64,000 bases of DNA from Paenibacillus sp. MMS20-IR301 (GTDB lineage: Bacteria; Bacillota; Bacilli; Paenibacillales; Paenibacillaceae): NCBI RefSeq assembly GCF_032302195.1, contig NZ_CP135275.1, positions 1,798,001-1,862,000 of the forward strand. Reading direction: 5' to 3'. Made by a program: the position numbers and the translations under genes. Positions 25,295-33,906 of the stretch are shown here, piece after piece. The notes beneath the pieces were generated by a model. It was not told the origin of the DNA and made no database searches. It worked only from the letters and a program-made list of their open reading frames with translations. Every line of letters starts with the position of its first letter. Position 1 is the stretch's first letter.

Positions 25295-27778
25295 TTATCT
25301 GCTCTCCCGCAGACGCTGGGGCACAAAAAATAACTGCTCCACTTCATCAGCCGGTAACGGCTTGCTGTAATAATAGCCCTGCACATCCTTGCAATCCTGT
25401 TCAATGATAATGTCGAGCTGGGCTTTGGTCTCAATACCTTCAGCAATAACACCCATATTCAATTGTCTGGCCATGGCTATCATCGTTGAGACAATGGCTC
25501 TGTCATTGGGGTTAACCGCTATATGCTCAACAAAAGAGCGGTCTATTTTCACCTTGTGAATGGGGAACATCTTCAGGTAGTTAAAGGAGCTGTACCCTGT
25601 TCCGAAATCATCCAGACTGATGCGGATTCCCAGCTCTGTCAGCTGATTGAGGATATCAATGGATGCCATGGCATCCATCATCATGCTTTCAGTGATTTCC
25701 AGCTCCAGGTATTCCGGGCTTAAGCCTGTGTCCTGTAAGATTTCCTGGATCTGTTCCACCAGATTGGGCTGATGGAATTGCCGTGAAGACAGATTGACCC
25801 CGATGGAAATAAGCGGTCCTCCGGCCTCATGCCACTGCTTCATCTGCTTACAGGCTTCATGCAGCACCCAATACCCGAGCTCGGCAATCATGCCGGTCTC
25901 TTCGGCCACGGAAATGAATGTCCCCGGAGCCAGCAAGCCCCTAGTGGGATGATTCCAGCGGACCAGGGCCTCCACACCGACCATGCTTCCCTGATCAGCG
26001 CGTATCTGCGGCTGGAAGTAGAGCTCGAACTCTTCACGCTCCAGGGCTTTTCTCAGATCATTCTCCAGATTCATGCTTTCCTGCAGCTGTGCCTTCAGCG
26101 CATCTGAGAATACAAGATATCCGTTCTTACCATTCTTCTTCACCTCATACATGGCGATGTCCGCATTCTTCAGCAGATGCAAAGCATCTTCGCCATGCTC
26201 AGGATAAACCGCAATTCCGATGCTGCCGGTTACGTGGAACTCACTATCCATTACAACATAAGGCACTTCAATTACCCGGGTCATTCGCTCAGCCAGCTCT
26301 TTCATATGCGCTTCTGATATGTATTCCGGAAGGAGTACAGCAAATTCGTCTCCGCCCATTCGGGCCAGGATAGTTTCTTCATTTTTCAGTTCATTCTTGA
26401 GCCTTCTGCCCATTTCCTGCAAGGTCAGATCACCATAGATATGTCCTACGGAATCATTGATAATTTTGAAACGGTCAAGGTCGATAATCATCACAATGAA
26501 CTTCTTCTGCTCATGAAGATGGGTATCTATCGTCTTAGATAACATATGGTTCAGCATTCTGCGGTTAGGCAGTCCGGTTAGTTCATCATGAAAGGCCATG
26601 TGCTGGTTCTTCAGCTTCATCCGCTTGTCCTCGGTTATATCCCTCATGATGATGTAGTTTCCTGTGACCTGTTCATCTACAATGACAGGTGCAATCAATA
26701 CTGCGATTTCAATCCGTTCCTGTTCACCAATGTACAGGGTGGTCTCACTCTTCATCTCTTCCCCTCTGGCGAAGGCAGCTGCGAACATCAGTCTGATCCG
26801 CTTCCGTTCCTCCTCTGCAATGAGGGGCAGCAATGCTCCAATCTTTTGAAACAGGAAATCCTGCTCGTCTATGCCGCCAATCCGGATAGCTGCAGGGTTA
26901 ATTCCGATAATCCGCCCCTCCAGATCTACAGAGATAATGCCGTCCTGATTATGCTCATAAAGTGACTTGTACCATTTCTCATTTACCAGCCGTTCAGATT
27001 CTTTATGGGCAAACAGCCTTGAGATATACACGCCCACCAGGGACAGGATAAGCGTCAGCAAGCTACCGGCGGAGATGATATAGGCGAGCCGCTTCTGGTC
27101 AAAGATGATGTTTAATGACGGAAACAGCCGGACCGGAACGACCCCTGTTCTGATCTCTACGCCTAACATTCCTACATAATGCATGCCTGCAATGGCTGCT
27201 CCCATAATGAGGGCACTGCCAGCCTTCTTCAGGACAATGCCTGAAGCTCCGGACTGAAGGAAATAAGCGGATAAGCATAATGCTGAGATGGAAGCTGCAA
27301 AGGCAATTAGTATGGAGAGAACAACGTACAATGGATCGTAATGAATCTGCACCTGCATTGAATACATGCCGCTGTAATGCATGAGTACTATACCGAGTGC
27401 GAACAGGCATGCTCCTCCGAGCAGCTGCAGCAAGGGTACTTTGGGCCTGGACACCACCAGCAGAGCCAGCAGCGATGCTAACATGGCAATCCCTACAGAG
27501 ATTAAGACAATTCCAAGATCATACGATACAGGGGTCTGGAAGGACATGGCCATCATACCGACAAAATGCATCGACCAAATCCCCATTCCCATGGCAAATG
27601 CTCCAAATAACAGCCAGATCCAGCGGCTTCTGCCGTGAGTCCTGCTGATTCTGCCGGTAAGATCAAGCACAGTGTAGGAGGCTACAACTGCGATCAGGTA
27701 AGATATCAGGACGAGTACATTATCATGTTCATGTGACCCCACAGTATGCCAAACTCCATGATGAAGCGGATGTTCCAT
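25295..27778 (-). CDS. MHYT-PAS-GGDEF-EAL cyclic-di-GMP enzyme
   Basis: An 827-residue membrane protein. The N-terminal MHYT sensor (about 20-255) has seven predicted helices and three signature triplets, MHFVGM, MHYSGM and MHYVGM, proposed to bind copper and sense O2, CO or NO. A PAS domain follows (about 265-385, ending MRDITEDKRMK), then GGDEF (about 390-550) with an intact RMGGDEF active loop, then EAL (about 560-820) with EALVRW, the Glu in ITESMM and DDFGTGYSS. Both catalytic sites look intact, so it may both make and degrade c-di-GMP, with PAS and MHYT setting the balance. The gene is monocistronic and has no effector neighbours. Confidence 0.93.
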   Translation of the reverse strand: MEHPLHHGVWHTVGSHEHDNVLVLISYLIAVVASYTVLDLTGRISRTHGRSRWIWLLFGAFAMGMGIWSMHFVGMMAMSFQTPVSYDLGIVLISVGIAMLASLLALLVVSRPKVPLLQLLGGACLFALGIVLMHYSGMYSMQVQIHYDPLYVVLSILIAFAASISALCLSAYFLQSGASGIVLKKAGSALIMGAAIAGMHYVGMLGVEIRTGVVPVRLFPSLNIIFDQKRLAYIISAGSLLTLILSLVGVYISRLFAHKESERLVNEKWYKSLYEHNQDGIISVDLEGRIIGINPAAIRIGGIDEQDFLFQKIGALLPLIAEEERKRIRLMFAAAFARGEEMKSETTLYIGEQERIEIAVLIAPVIVDEQVTGNYIIMRDITEDKRMKLKNQHMAFHDELTGLPNRRMLNHMLSKTIDTHLHEQKKFIVMIIDLDRFKIINDSVGHIYGDLTLQEMGRRLKNELKNEETILARMGGDEFAVLLPEYISEAHMKELAERMTRVIEVPYVVMDSEFHVTGSIGIAVYPEHGEDALHLLKNADIAMYEVKKNGKNGYLVFSDALKAQLQESMNLENDLRKALEREEFELYFQPQIRADQGSMVGVEALVRWNHPTRGLLAPGTFISVAEETGMIAELGYWVLHEACKQMKQWHEAGGPLISIGVNLSSRQFHQPNLVEQIQEILQDTGLSPEYLELEITESMMMDAMASIDILNQLTELGIRISLDDFGTGYSSFNYLKMFPIHKVKIDRSFVEHIAVNPNDRAIVSTMIAMARQLNMGVIAEGIETKAQLDIIIEQDCKDVQGYYYSKPLPADEVEQLFFVPQRLRESR

Positions 27779-27921
27779 TATTGCTACCTCTCATTCTCTC
27801 TCTGTATGTAACTTACTCTATTAAAAAGTTTACATCTAATAATAAGCTTTTCCTGTGTAGAAGGAAATCATTTAAATATTTAATTTCAATGATTTGAGTA
27901 TTTACAATACATAATTAAAAC

Positions 27922-27943
27922 AAAAAAATCCGCTTACGCGGAT
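27922..27943 (-). terminator. intrinsic terminator of the binding-lipoprotein gene
   Basis: The hairpin ATCCGC-TTAC-GCGGAT is followed on the minus strand by a run of seven T. It lies about 30 bases past the stop at 27975. Confidence 0.88.
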
Positions 27944-27974
27944 TAAATTGTATATTCAGATGGACAATGTTTTA

Positions 27975-28988
27975 TTACTTGCTGCCGCCCAGTAACAGAT
28001 TCACTATCGTATCCAGCTGCAGCTCCAAAGAATAGGGATCTTCCATTACGAACTCATCATGATAATTATCACCGTACAAATATACTTTGCCGTTCTTCAC
28101 AGCGGGTACAGTCTGCCATATTTCACTGCTCATCGCGCTGCTTGTAACTCCGGCATCGCCATTATATACAAAGATATAATCGCCTAAATATTCAGGAAGC
28201 ACTTCAAGTGAGATCGCTTCGAAGCCCTCGGACATCTTCTTGGCACTTTCTGTAGCCGGCAGCTCCAGCATTTCGTATACGGTAGAAGAACCATAATTGC
28301 CGCCAGTTGCCGCTAAGACATATACGGCCTTTTCCGTAAATTGAATGATAGACACGGTTTCCCCTTCTTTAATGACTCCGGAAATTTTGGTCTTAGCATC
28401 GGCAACCTTCTGTTCGTATTCTGCAATCCATGCTTCTGCTTCTTGGTCTTTCCCGAAGATATGGGCTACATTTCGGAACTTATCCAGCGGGCCTGCCGTT
28501 GACAGCTCTTCCCAATAGGGAAGAAATACAGTGGTGCCAATCTTCTCATATTGATCGATATAATCTTCAATCGAACCGATAATAAGGTCCGGTTCAAGCA
28601 TGGTCAACTTCTCCAGGTTCATAGGGAAGTCTCCCAGATCTTCGATCTTGTCGAGTGTTTCCTGGGGGATATCCGCCTTCTCCATCCAGCCCTCGTCCAG
28701 CATGAACGATCTTACCCCGACAGGTACAATACCTAATTTCAATAAATGCCCCATATATTGGTCTGCTGCCACTTTTACCGGCTCTGCGGGCACTTCCACC
28801 TCTCCTCTGGGCGTCGATATCATCCGGGTCTGCGGACTCTCTTCAGCTACGGCTTGACTCCCATTCCCATTCACATTCCCGTTGCTTTGCTCCTGCGCGG
28901 TACCCGTCCCGTTTGAGCAAGCACCCAGTAACAGAGAGCCGCATAGCAGCATCGCTGCCATAGATTGTGATTTTGCGTGTTTAAACAT
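27975..28988 (-). other. internal start: siderophore-type substrate-binding lipoprotein
   Basis: ATG 28988 lies in frame inside the larger reading frame, preceded by AAAAAGGGGAA nine bases upstream and by a Fur box 29 bases upstream. It would give a 337-residue lipoprotein: KHAKSQ then a hydrophobic helix, lipobox LLGAC, a Ser/Asn/Gly-rich linker and a class III (FecB-type) iron-complex-binding fold. This is probably the main way the binding protein is made, exported and lipid-anchored. As the first domain to meet the substrate it would serve an iron-siderophore importer encoded elsewhere. Confidence 0.75.
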
Positions 28989-29903
28989 ATGTAATTCCCC
29001 TTTTTCAGCATTATTGTGATAATGATTATCATTTACAATATACTGATCTTCGCTATTTTCAGAAATAGAGGATATGGGGATGTTTAATGGACTTTCAGCA
29101 ACTTTGTGCCGCTCTGTCTCTCTTAACCGGTAATGGGCAGGTGATACGCCTCTTCTTTTTTTGAAAATCCGGCTGAAATAATATACGTCCTTATATCCAA
29201 CGCTTGCTGCAATTTCACCGACTGAAGCCTCAGTTGTTCTTAGCAGCTCTGATGCTACTTCGAGCCGGAAGCGGATCAAATAGTCGATCGGGCTAACACC
29301 GGTATGCTCCTTGAATAAGGAGGACAAATGATAGGCGCTGAAATTGAAAACTTCTGCAAGTGAATCTAATGTGACCGGCTCTGCATAATACTCCTGAATA
29401 TAAGTAATTACCTGCACGGCAATACTGCTCTGCCGCATCTTTGGCTCTCCTCTGTGCAGCTCCTGCAATACCTGATGGATAAATTTATAAAAGTGTGATT
29501 TCACGTTAAGCCGTTCTTCCGGCTCGTTCCATTTACAGTGCATCACCTGCATATGGTTATACAGCGCAATAGGATTATCTGGTGTAATACAAAATGGATT
29601 CTGGAAAGGCTCCTTTTGCTGGATCCATGCACGGTAATAAAGGATATAGTACACAAACCTCTTGCTTGTTGGAACAATATCCAGGATGGCCCCTTTTCCG
29701 CCATGGAGAAGTTGAAAGCCTGTGCATGCAAATTCAGCCTGATCCAGCCCCACTTGCGCGCTTCCCTGTACGGAGAGTAAAAAAACACTGGCGGGTACCT
29801 TGTATCTATGAAGAAACTCACCTTCCGCCATTTCGATCTGCCGCATATCGATCAGCTTGACTGCAGCCTGCTCCCAAAGTGCGATGTGATTACTTAACTG
29901 CAT
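27975..29903 (-). CDS. AraC regulator joined in frame to siderophore-binding lipoprotein
   Basis: One open frame of 642 codons. Residues 1-270 are an AraC-type regulator: cupin-like sensor, then two helix-turn-helix motifs (LDSLAEVFNFSAYHLSSLFK, and VGEIAASVGYKDVYYFSRIF). Residues 270-305 are low-complexity and encoded by what looks like intergenic DNA, including a perfect Fur box. From residue 306 a complete lipoprotein begins: signal helix, lipobox LLLGAC, and an FecB/FepB-type binding domain (EPVKVAADQYMGHLLKLGI, EPDLIIGSI, PAVKNGKVYLYG). Bacillus Btr (YbbB) is a natural AraC plus binding-domain fusion sensing bacillibactin in the cytoplasm, but it lacks a lipobox. Here two genes with a lost stop codon are at least as likely. 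No FecCD-type permease is adjacent. A Fur box at 29945-29959 precedes the start. Confidence 0.85.
   Translation of the reverse strand: MQLSNHIALWEQAAVKLIDMRQIEMAEGEFLHRYKVPASVFLLSVQGSAQVGLDQAEFACTGFQLLHGGKGAILDIVPTSKRFVYYILYYRAWIQQKEPFQNPFCITPDNPIALYNHMQVMHCKWNEPEERLNVKSHFYKFIHQVLQELHRGEPKMRQSSIAVQVITYIQEYYAEPVTLDSLAEVFNFSAYHLSSLFKEHTGVSPIDYLIRFRLEVASELLRTTEASVGEIAASVGYKDVYYFSRIFKKRRGVSPAHYRLRETERHKVAESPLNIPISSISENSEDQYIVNDNHYHNNAEKGELHMFKHAKSQSMAAMLLCGSLLLGACSNGTGTAQEQSNGNVNGNGSQAVAEESPQTRMISTPRGEVEVPAEPVKVAADQYMGHLLKLGIVPVGVRSFMLDEGWMEKADIPQETLDKIEDLGDFPMNLEKLTMLEPDLIIGSIEDYIDQYEKIGTTVFLPYWEELSTAGPLDKFRNVAHIFGKDQEAEAWIAEYEQKVADAKTKISGVIKEGETVSIIQFTEKAVYVLAATGGNYGSSTVYEMLELPATESAKKMSEGFEAISLEVLPEYLGDYIFVYNGDAGVTSSAMSSEIWQTVPAVKNGKVYLYGDNYHDEFVMEDPYSLELQLDTIVNLLLGGSK
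29017..29031. promoter_or_regulatory. Fur box inside the fused reading frame
   Basis: A perfect 7-1-7 Fur palindrome, TGATAAT-G-ATTATCA. It sits 29 bases before the internal ATG at 28988 and is read through as codons (VNDNHYHN) by the long frame. This implies an iron-repressed internal promoter for the lipoprotein part. Confidence 0.85.
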
Positions 29904-29944
29904 AATTACTGCCCCTCCGTTTTCTGTCTACTTACCATCATAAA

Positions 29945-29959
29945 TGATAACCATTATCA
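29945..29959. promoter_or_regulatory. Fur box upstream of the AraC regulator
   Basis: TGATAAC-C-ATTATCA, one mismatch from the 7-1-7 Fur consensus, 41 bases before ATG 29903. The regulator gene is therefore probably also iron-repressed. Confidence 0.8.
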
Positions 29960-29977
29960 TTAACAGTCAAGGCAACT

Positions 29978-30013
29978 AAAAAAACCGGGCAGCCCCTTAA
30001 CAGGAGCCATCCG
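29978..30013 (-). terminator. intrinsic terminator of the sugar importer operon
   Basis: On the minus strand CCGG...CCGG with a G-U-containing inner stem (GGCTCC/GGGGCT) is followed by seven T, just after the binding-protein stop at 30037. Confidence 0.75.
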
Positions 30014-30036
30014 GTAAAATATTTCATTACACAATT

Positions 30037-31758
30037 CTATTCATTCCACAGTTTCACGAGTGCCTGGACGTACTGCGTCTGGCTTGCTTCCATCTTTTCT
30101 ACGCCGGCATCAATCAGCTCCTGCTGGTATTCATCCCAGAGCTTATCGAATTCCTCCGGCTTCGCCATAATGACCTTGGGAATCCGTTTCCAGGTAATGT
30201 CCTTCATCTTGGTGCCATAGATATTAGCATCACTGTCACTCGGAACAGGAATATTCCATACCGCTCCCCAAGGCTTCACAGGGAACTCCTCTGCTTTCGG
30301 GAACAGGTCAAGCCATGTAGTAGCACCATACGCGGCAAGGGTTTCTTTATCGGCTGCTGAATATCCCTGGACGATTTGTTCCGGGAAGCTCTTGGTGAAA
30401 TAATTGCCGGTAGAGTCCTTAACCCCGTCTCCATAATGGGCGCCAATATTTACATAAAGACCCAGACCGGATTCCTTGGTATAAGCCGCACCGCCGTTAT
30501 CAATCAGGTTCTGGATATCCTCAGGTACGACCCGGGTCCCGTTCTCTACAACATACTGCTTGCCTTCGACACCCCAGTTAATCAGAACCTGGCCCTGCTC
30601 AGAGGCGAGGAAGTCGAGGAATTTGATCGCCCGTACCGGGTCCTCGCATGACTTGGTAATCCCTATCCCCCAGCCTGCCATGAAGCCTGTCGACTGCATG
30701 CGGTTATCCTTGAATTGATCGGACACGGTTACAGAATAATGGCCGTAGGTCTGGTCGAACTTTCCTTCTGATTTCAATACCTTCTCACCGTCGTTATAAT
30801 CCCAGTCTGCATCGATCAAGCCAATGACGCGGCCGGAGGCGACCTTGGCCAGATATTCATCATACTTTTGTACGAAGCTGTCTTTGTCCAGCAGGCCGGT
30901 ATTAAACATATGATTCAGCCATTTGAAGTACTCTTTCTCCCCTTCGGTCCGGAAATGATAAGTGGCCTCATACGTTTCGGGATCAATATAATACTCTCCG
31001 TCACCGGATTTGCCCGTTGTTTCTGCAGCCGGATTCGTTACTGAAATGTACATCCGCCAGTCATCAGCATTTAAGCTGAGTCCGATATTCTTATTGCCGT
31101 TCTCATCGGTCGGATACTTATCCAGATAAGCCTTGATGACGTTCTCATAATCCTGAAGCGTCTTCACCTCCGGGTAACCTGCCTCCTTCACTGCACGGTG
31201 CTGAAGCTCGAAGCCGCCGCCTGCGACGAAACTAGCAGCGTCGACACCGGAGTAGGTAGGGATTACATAGATAGCCTGGTCCTCGCTGCTGTACCGCAGA
31301 CGCTTGATCTGATCGCCAAAGAGCTTCTTGATATTCGGGGCATGCTTGTCGATCAAATCGGTGAGATCCAGCATCGCTCCTGCATTCACCAGCTTATTCA
31401 ATTCGCCTGTCGGGCTAATGAGATCCGGGTAATCGCCGCTTGAGGCAATCAGGGCGATTTTCTGCGCCTTATCCCCTACTTCTGCTTCCCCATCCAGCGT
31501 AACACCGGTAAATTTGGTAATTTCTTTGCCGATATCATCCTGCATTTTGTTCCAATTGGAGCCTACACTGTAAAAGGAAAATGTGATTGGCGATGTATCG
31601 TCCGTCTGATTGTTGCCTGCTGCTGCATTTGTACTTGCCGGATCGGCTGTACTGCTGCCTTGGTTTGCATTATTGCTGTTCCCTCCGCAGCCTGCAAGCA
31701 GGCCAAGTGCAAGTGTCAGTGCCAAGCTGATCTTCATGAAGCCTTTTTGTCTATTCAC
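30037..31758 (-). CDS. extracellular solute-binding lipoprotein (LplA-like)
   Basis: A 573-residue lipoprotein: basic start (MNRQKGFMK), hydrophobic helix and lipobox LLAGCGG, with Cys about residue 24 as the anchor. A Ser/Asn/Ala-rich linker (about 25-55) is followed by a large family-1-type binding domain of the LplA/YtcQ group, with PISFS-like opening PITFSFYSVGSNWNKMQDDI, an early AEVGDKAQKIALIASSGDYPD, and FMAGWGIGITKSCEDPVRAI. This group captures oligosaccharides for ABC import in Paenibacillus and Bacillus. It is the last gene of an operon with two permeases (32736-33692 and 31815-32723). The ATPase is usually shared (MsmX) and is not encoded here. The substrate is plausibly the arabinoxylan or pectin fragments handled by the adjacent GH43. 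Confidence 0.9.
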   Translation of the reverse strand: MNRQKGFMKISLALTLALGLLAGCGGNSNNANQGSSTADPASTNAAAGNNQTDDTSPITFSFYSVGSNWNKMQDDIGKEITKFTGVTLDGEAEVGDKAQKIALIASSGDYPDLISPTGELNKLVNAGAMLDLTDLIDKHAPNIKKLFGDQIKRLRYSSEDQAIYVIPTYSGVDAASFVAGGGFELQHRAVKEAGYPEVKTLQDYENVIKAYLDKYPTDENGNKNIGLSLNADDWRMYISVTNPAAETTGKSGDGEYYIDPETYEATYHFRTEGEKEYFKWLNHMFNTGLLDKDSFVQKYDEYLAKVASGRVIGLIDADWDYNDGEKVLKSEGKFDQTYGHYSVTVSDQFKDNRMQSTGFMAGWGIGITKSCEDPVRAIKFLDFLASEQGQVLINWGVEGKQYVVENGTRVVPEDIQNLIDNGGAAYTKESGLGLYVNIGAHYGDGVKDSTGNYFTKSFPEQIVQGYSAADKETLAAYGATTWLDLFPKAEEFPVKPWGAVWNIPVPSDSDANIYGTKMKDITWKRIPKVIMAKPEEFDKLWDEYQQELIDAGVEKMEASQTQYVQALVKLWNE

Positions 31759-31814
31759 CTGAAATCCCCCATAATCGTTATATTGTATAAACAGGTTAGC
31801 CTGCTGATACCAAA

Positions 31815-32723
31815 TTAGCTTTTCACTGCGCCAAGCGTCATGCCTTTAACAAAGTAACGTTGCAGAAAAGGGTACACCAGCAGAATGGGAACGGTGACGA
31901 TAATCGTAATGGCCATCTTGACTGATTCAGGTGAAATCCGGCTCATTACCTGGTTCATGCTTTGACCGTTGACACCGCCGCTGGTGGAGCCGGCCTGCGT
32001 ACTCTGCAATACCTTCATCAGTTCGAACTGCAATGTGGTTAAATGCTCTTTCGAGCCGTTATACATGTAGGTATCAAACCATGAGTTCCACTGCCCGACT
32101 GCCAGGAATAAAGCGATGGTTGCCAGTGCGGGTAAGGTTAACGGAAGAACAACCCTCCAGTAGATCGTGAAATCATTGGCCCCGTCGATCGTAGCGGACT
32201 CCTGCAGAGCATAGGGCAGCCCGTCAATAAATGAACGGATAACAAAGATATTGAAGGCGCTTACCAGTCCGGGTAAAACATAGACCGAAAACGTTCCAAG
32301 CATATGAATATCCCGCAGCAGAAGATAAAACGGAATCAGGCCTCCGGACACGTACATCGTAAGAGCAAGAAAGGTCGAGATAAATCTCCGTCCGTCAAAA
32401 TCGGCACGGCTCAGTACGTAAGCGACCATAGATGAAGCAGCCAGCCCCAGCAGAGTGCCGATAACCGTCCGCAGCACGGATATTTTCAGCCCGGTCAACA
32501 GACCGTCAAAGGAAAAAATGAGCGAGTAATTCTCCAGCGTGAACTGGCGCGGAATCACTGTAATCCCGCCTTTGATTGTGTCAGATGAGTTGTTAAGCGA
32601 AATCGCCAGGACATTTAGAAACGGATACAGCGTAACTATAATGACAAACCCGACTACAATATAAACTATGAGATCAAAGACCCGGTCCGATAGCGGAGTT
32701 CCGGATCGTTTTATATTCGTCAA
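31815..32723 (-). CDS. carbohydrate ABC permease, LplC/YtcP-like
   Basis: A 302-residue MalG-type permease with six membrane helices. The cytoplasmic coupling loop reads LQESATIDGANDFTIYWRVV, a variant of the EAA motif (E-S-A-x-I-D-G-A). The C-terminus (QRYFVKGMTLGAVKS) is characteristic of the LplC/YtcP group. It lies 12 bases after the LplB-like permease and 56 bases before the binding protein, all in one direction, so it is the second subunit of the importer. Confidence 0.93.
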   Translation of the reverse strand: MTNIKRSGTPLSDRVFDLIVYIVVGFVIIVTLYPFLNVLAISLNNSSDTIKGGITVIPRQFTLENYSLIFSFDGLLTGLKISVLRTVIGTLLGLAASSMVAYVLSRADFDGRRFISTFLALTMYVSGGLIPFYLLLRDIHMLGTFSVYVLPGLVSAFNIFVIRSFIDGLPYALQESATIDGANDFTIYWRVVLPLTLPALATIALFLAVGQWNSWFDTYMYNGSKEHLTTLQFELMKVLQSTQAGSTSGGVNGQSMNQVMSRISPESVKMAITIIVTVPILLVYPFLQRYFVKGMTLGAVKS

Positions 32724-32735
32724 CCCAAGTCCCCC

Positions 32736-33692
32736 CTACATGATGCTCTCTTTAGTAACCTTTTTGAAAATGCCGTTGGCCAGGAATAACAGCATTAAAC
32801 TGACTACTGAATTGAAGATGTTAATGGCTGTACCAAATGAATACCGCCCCATTCCGAGCCCGTAATTCAGAGCATAGAGATCGAGTACCTCTGACTTCTC
32901 CTGCACCAGATGATTGCCAAGGAGGAACTGCTTCTCAAAGCCGATACTGACGAGGTGGCCGATAGACATAATAAGCAGAATAATTACCGTTGAGCGGATA
33001 CCCGGCAGTGTAATATGCCAGATTTGTCTCAGCCGGCTGGCACCGTCTACACGGCAAGCTTCATACAATTCAGGTCCGATTCCGGCAATCGCTGCCAGAT
33101 AGATAATCGCATTCCAGCCGGTCTCCTTCCAGATATCAGCGCTGGTGACGATATACCAGAACAGATTTTCTTTGGCCATAAATTGAATCGGCTCCTGGAT
33201 GATGTGCAGCTGCAGCAGAAGCTGGTTGACCGCACCATTATCTGTTGCGAGCATTTTGGTCACGATGCCGGCTACGACCACCCAGGAGACAAAGTGCGGC
33301 AGGTATGAAACCGTTTGAGCAAATCTCTTCAGGAAAGAGGAGCGTACTTCATTAATCAGGATTGCAAAAATAATAGGTACCATAAATCCTGCAATCAGCC
33401 CCATAAAGCTCATTGCCAGCGTATTGCGGAGTGCATTGAAGAACTGGGAATCCTGAAACAGCTCCTTGAAATTATCCAGTCCAACCCATGTCTGGTCAAA
33501 AAACGGCTTGCCGATCTGGAACTTTTGAAAGGCCATCGTCCAGCCCCAAAGAGGGAGATAGCTAAACACAAAGGCCCAAATTACAAAAGGTACGGACATC
33601 AGATACAGATACTTCTGCCGGGCCACCCGGTGCCAGAAGTTCCTTCCCCGGCTTACCTTCTGCTCATTCTGTACTAACGGTATTTCAGACAA
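32736..33692 (-). CDS. carbohydrate ABC permease, LplB/YteP-like
   Basis: A 318-residue MalF-type permease. An N-terminal hydrophilic stretch with RQKYLYLMSVPFVIWAFVFS precedes six helices. The coupling loop is ELYEACRVDGASRLRQIWHI (EAA-type). The C-terminus ends LANGIFKKVTKESIM. It is the first gene of the importer operon. The 215 bases upstream contain the GH43 terminator but no obvious sugar-regulator site. Confidence 0.93.
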   Translation of the reverse strand: MSEIPLVQNEQKVSRGRNFWHRVARQKYLYLMSVPFVIWAFVFSYLPLWGWTMAFQKFQIGKPFFDQTWVGLDNFKELFQDSQFFNALRNTLAMSFMGLIAGFMVPIIFAILINEVRSSFLKRFAQTVSYLPHFVSWVVVAGIVTKMLATDNGAVNQLLLQLHIIQEPIQFMAKENLFWYIVTSADIWKETGWNAIIYLAAIAGIGPELYEACRVDGASRLRQIWHITLPGIRSTVIILLIMSIGHLVSIGFEKQFLLGNHLVQEKSEVLDLYALNYGLGMGRYSFGTAINIFNSVVSLMLLFLANGIFKKVTKESIM

Positions 33693-33840
33693 AACCCCAC
33701 CACTCCTTGTTGTTCTTATTCACGCTTCCGTCATTTACTATATAGCAGATCATTATCCGCGGCCTTAATAACATGGACACGGTTTAGCATAATACGGACA
33801 TTTTCAATTTTTTTGTACGAATTACGAATGCTGGGTTAAT

Positions 33841-33867
33841 AAAAAAAGACCCGTTAATAAACGGATC
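33841..33867 (-). terminator. intrinsic terminator of the GH43 gene
   Basis: The hairpin GATCCGTT-TATT-AACGGGTC is followed on the minus strand by seven T, 40 bases past the GH43 stop. Confidence 0.85.
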
Positions 33868-33906
33868 TCATCCTTTATTACAGGAAATGCAGGAGACTGG
33901 CATAAC

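Noticed and set aside
25063..25452. 129-codon frame after the EAL gene
   Set aside because: It overlaps the 3' end of the EAL gene in another frame and lacks a ribosome site. The coherent protein over these bases is in the 24992-25243 frame.
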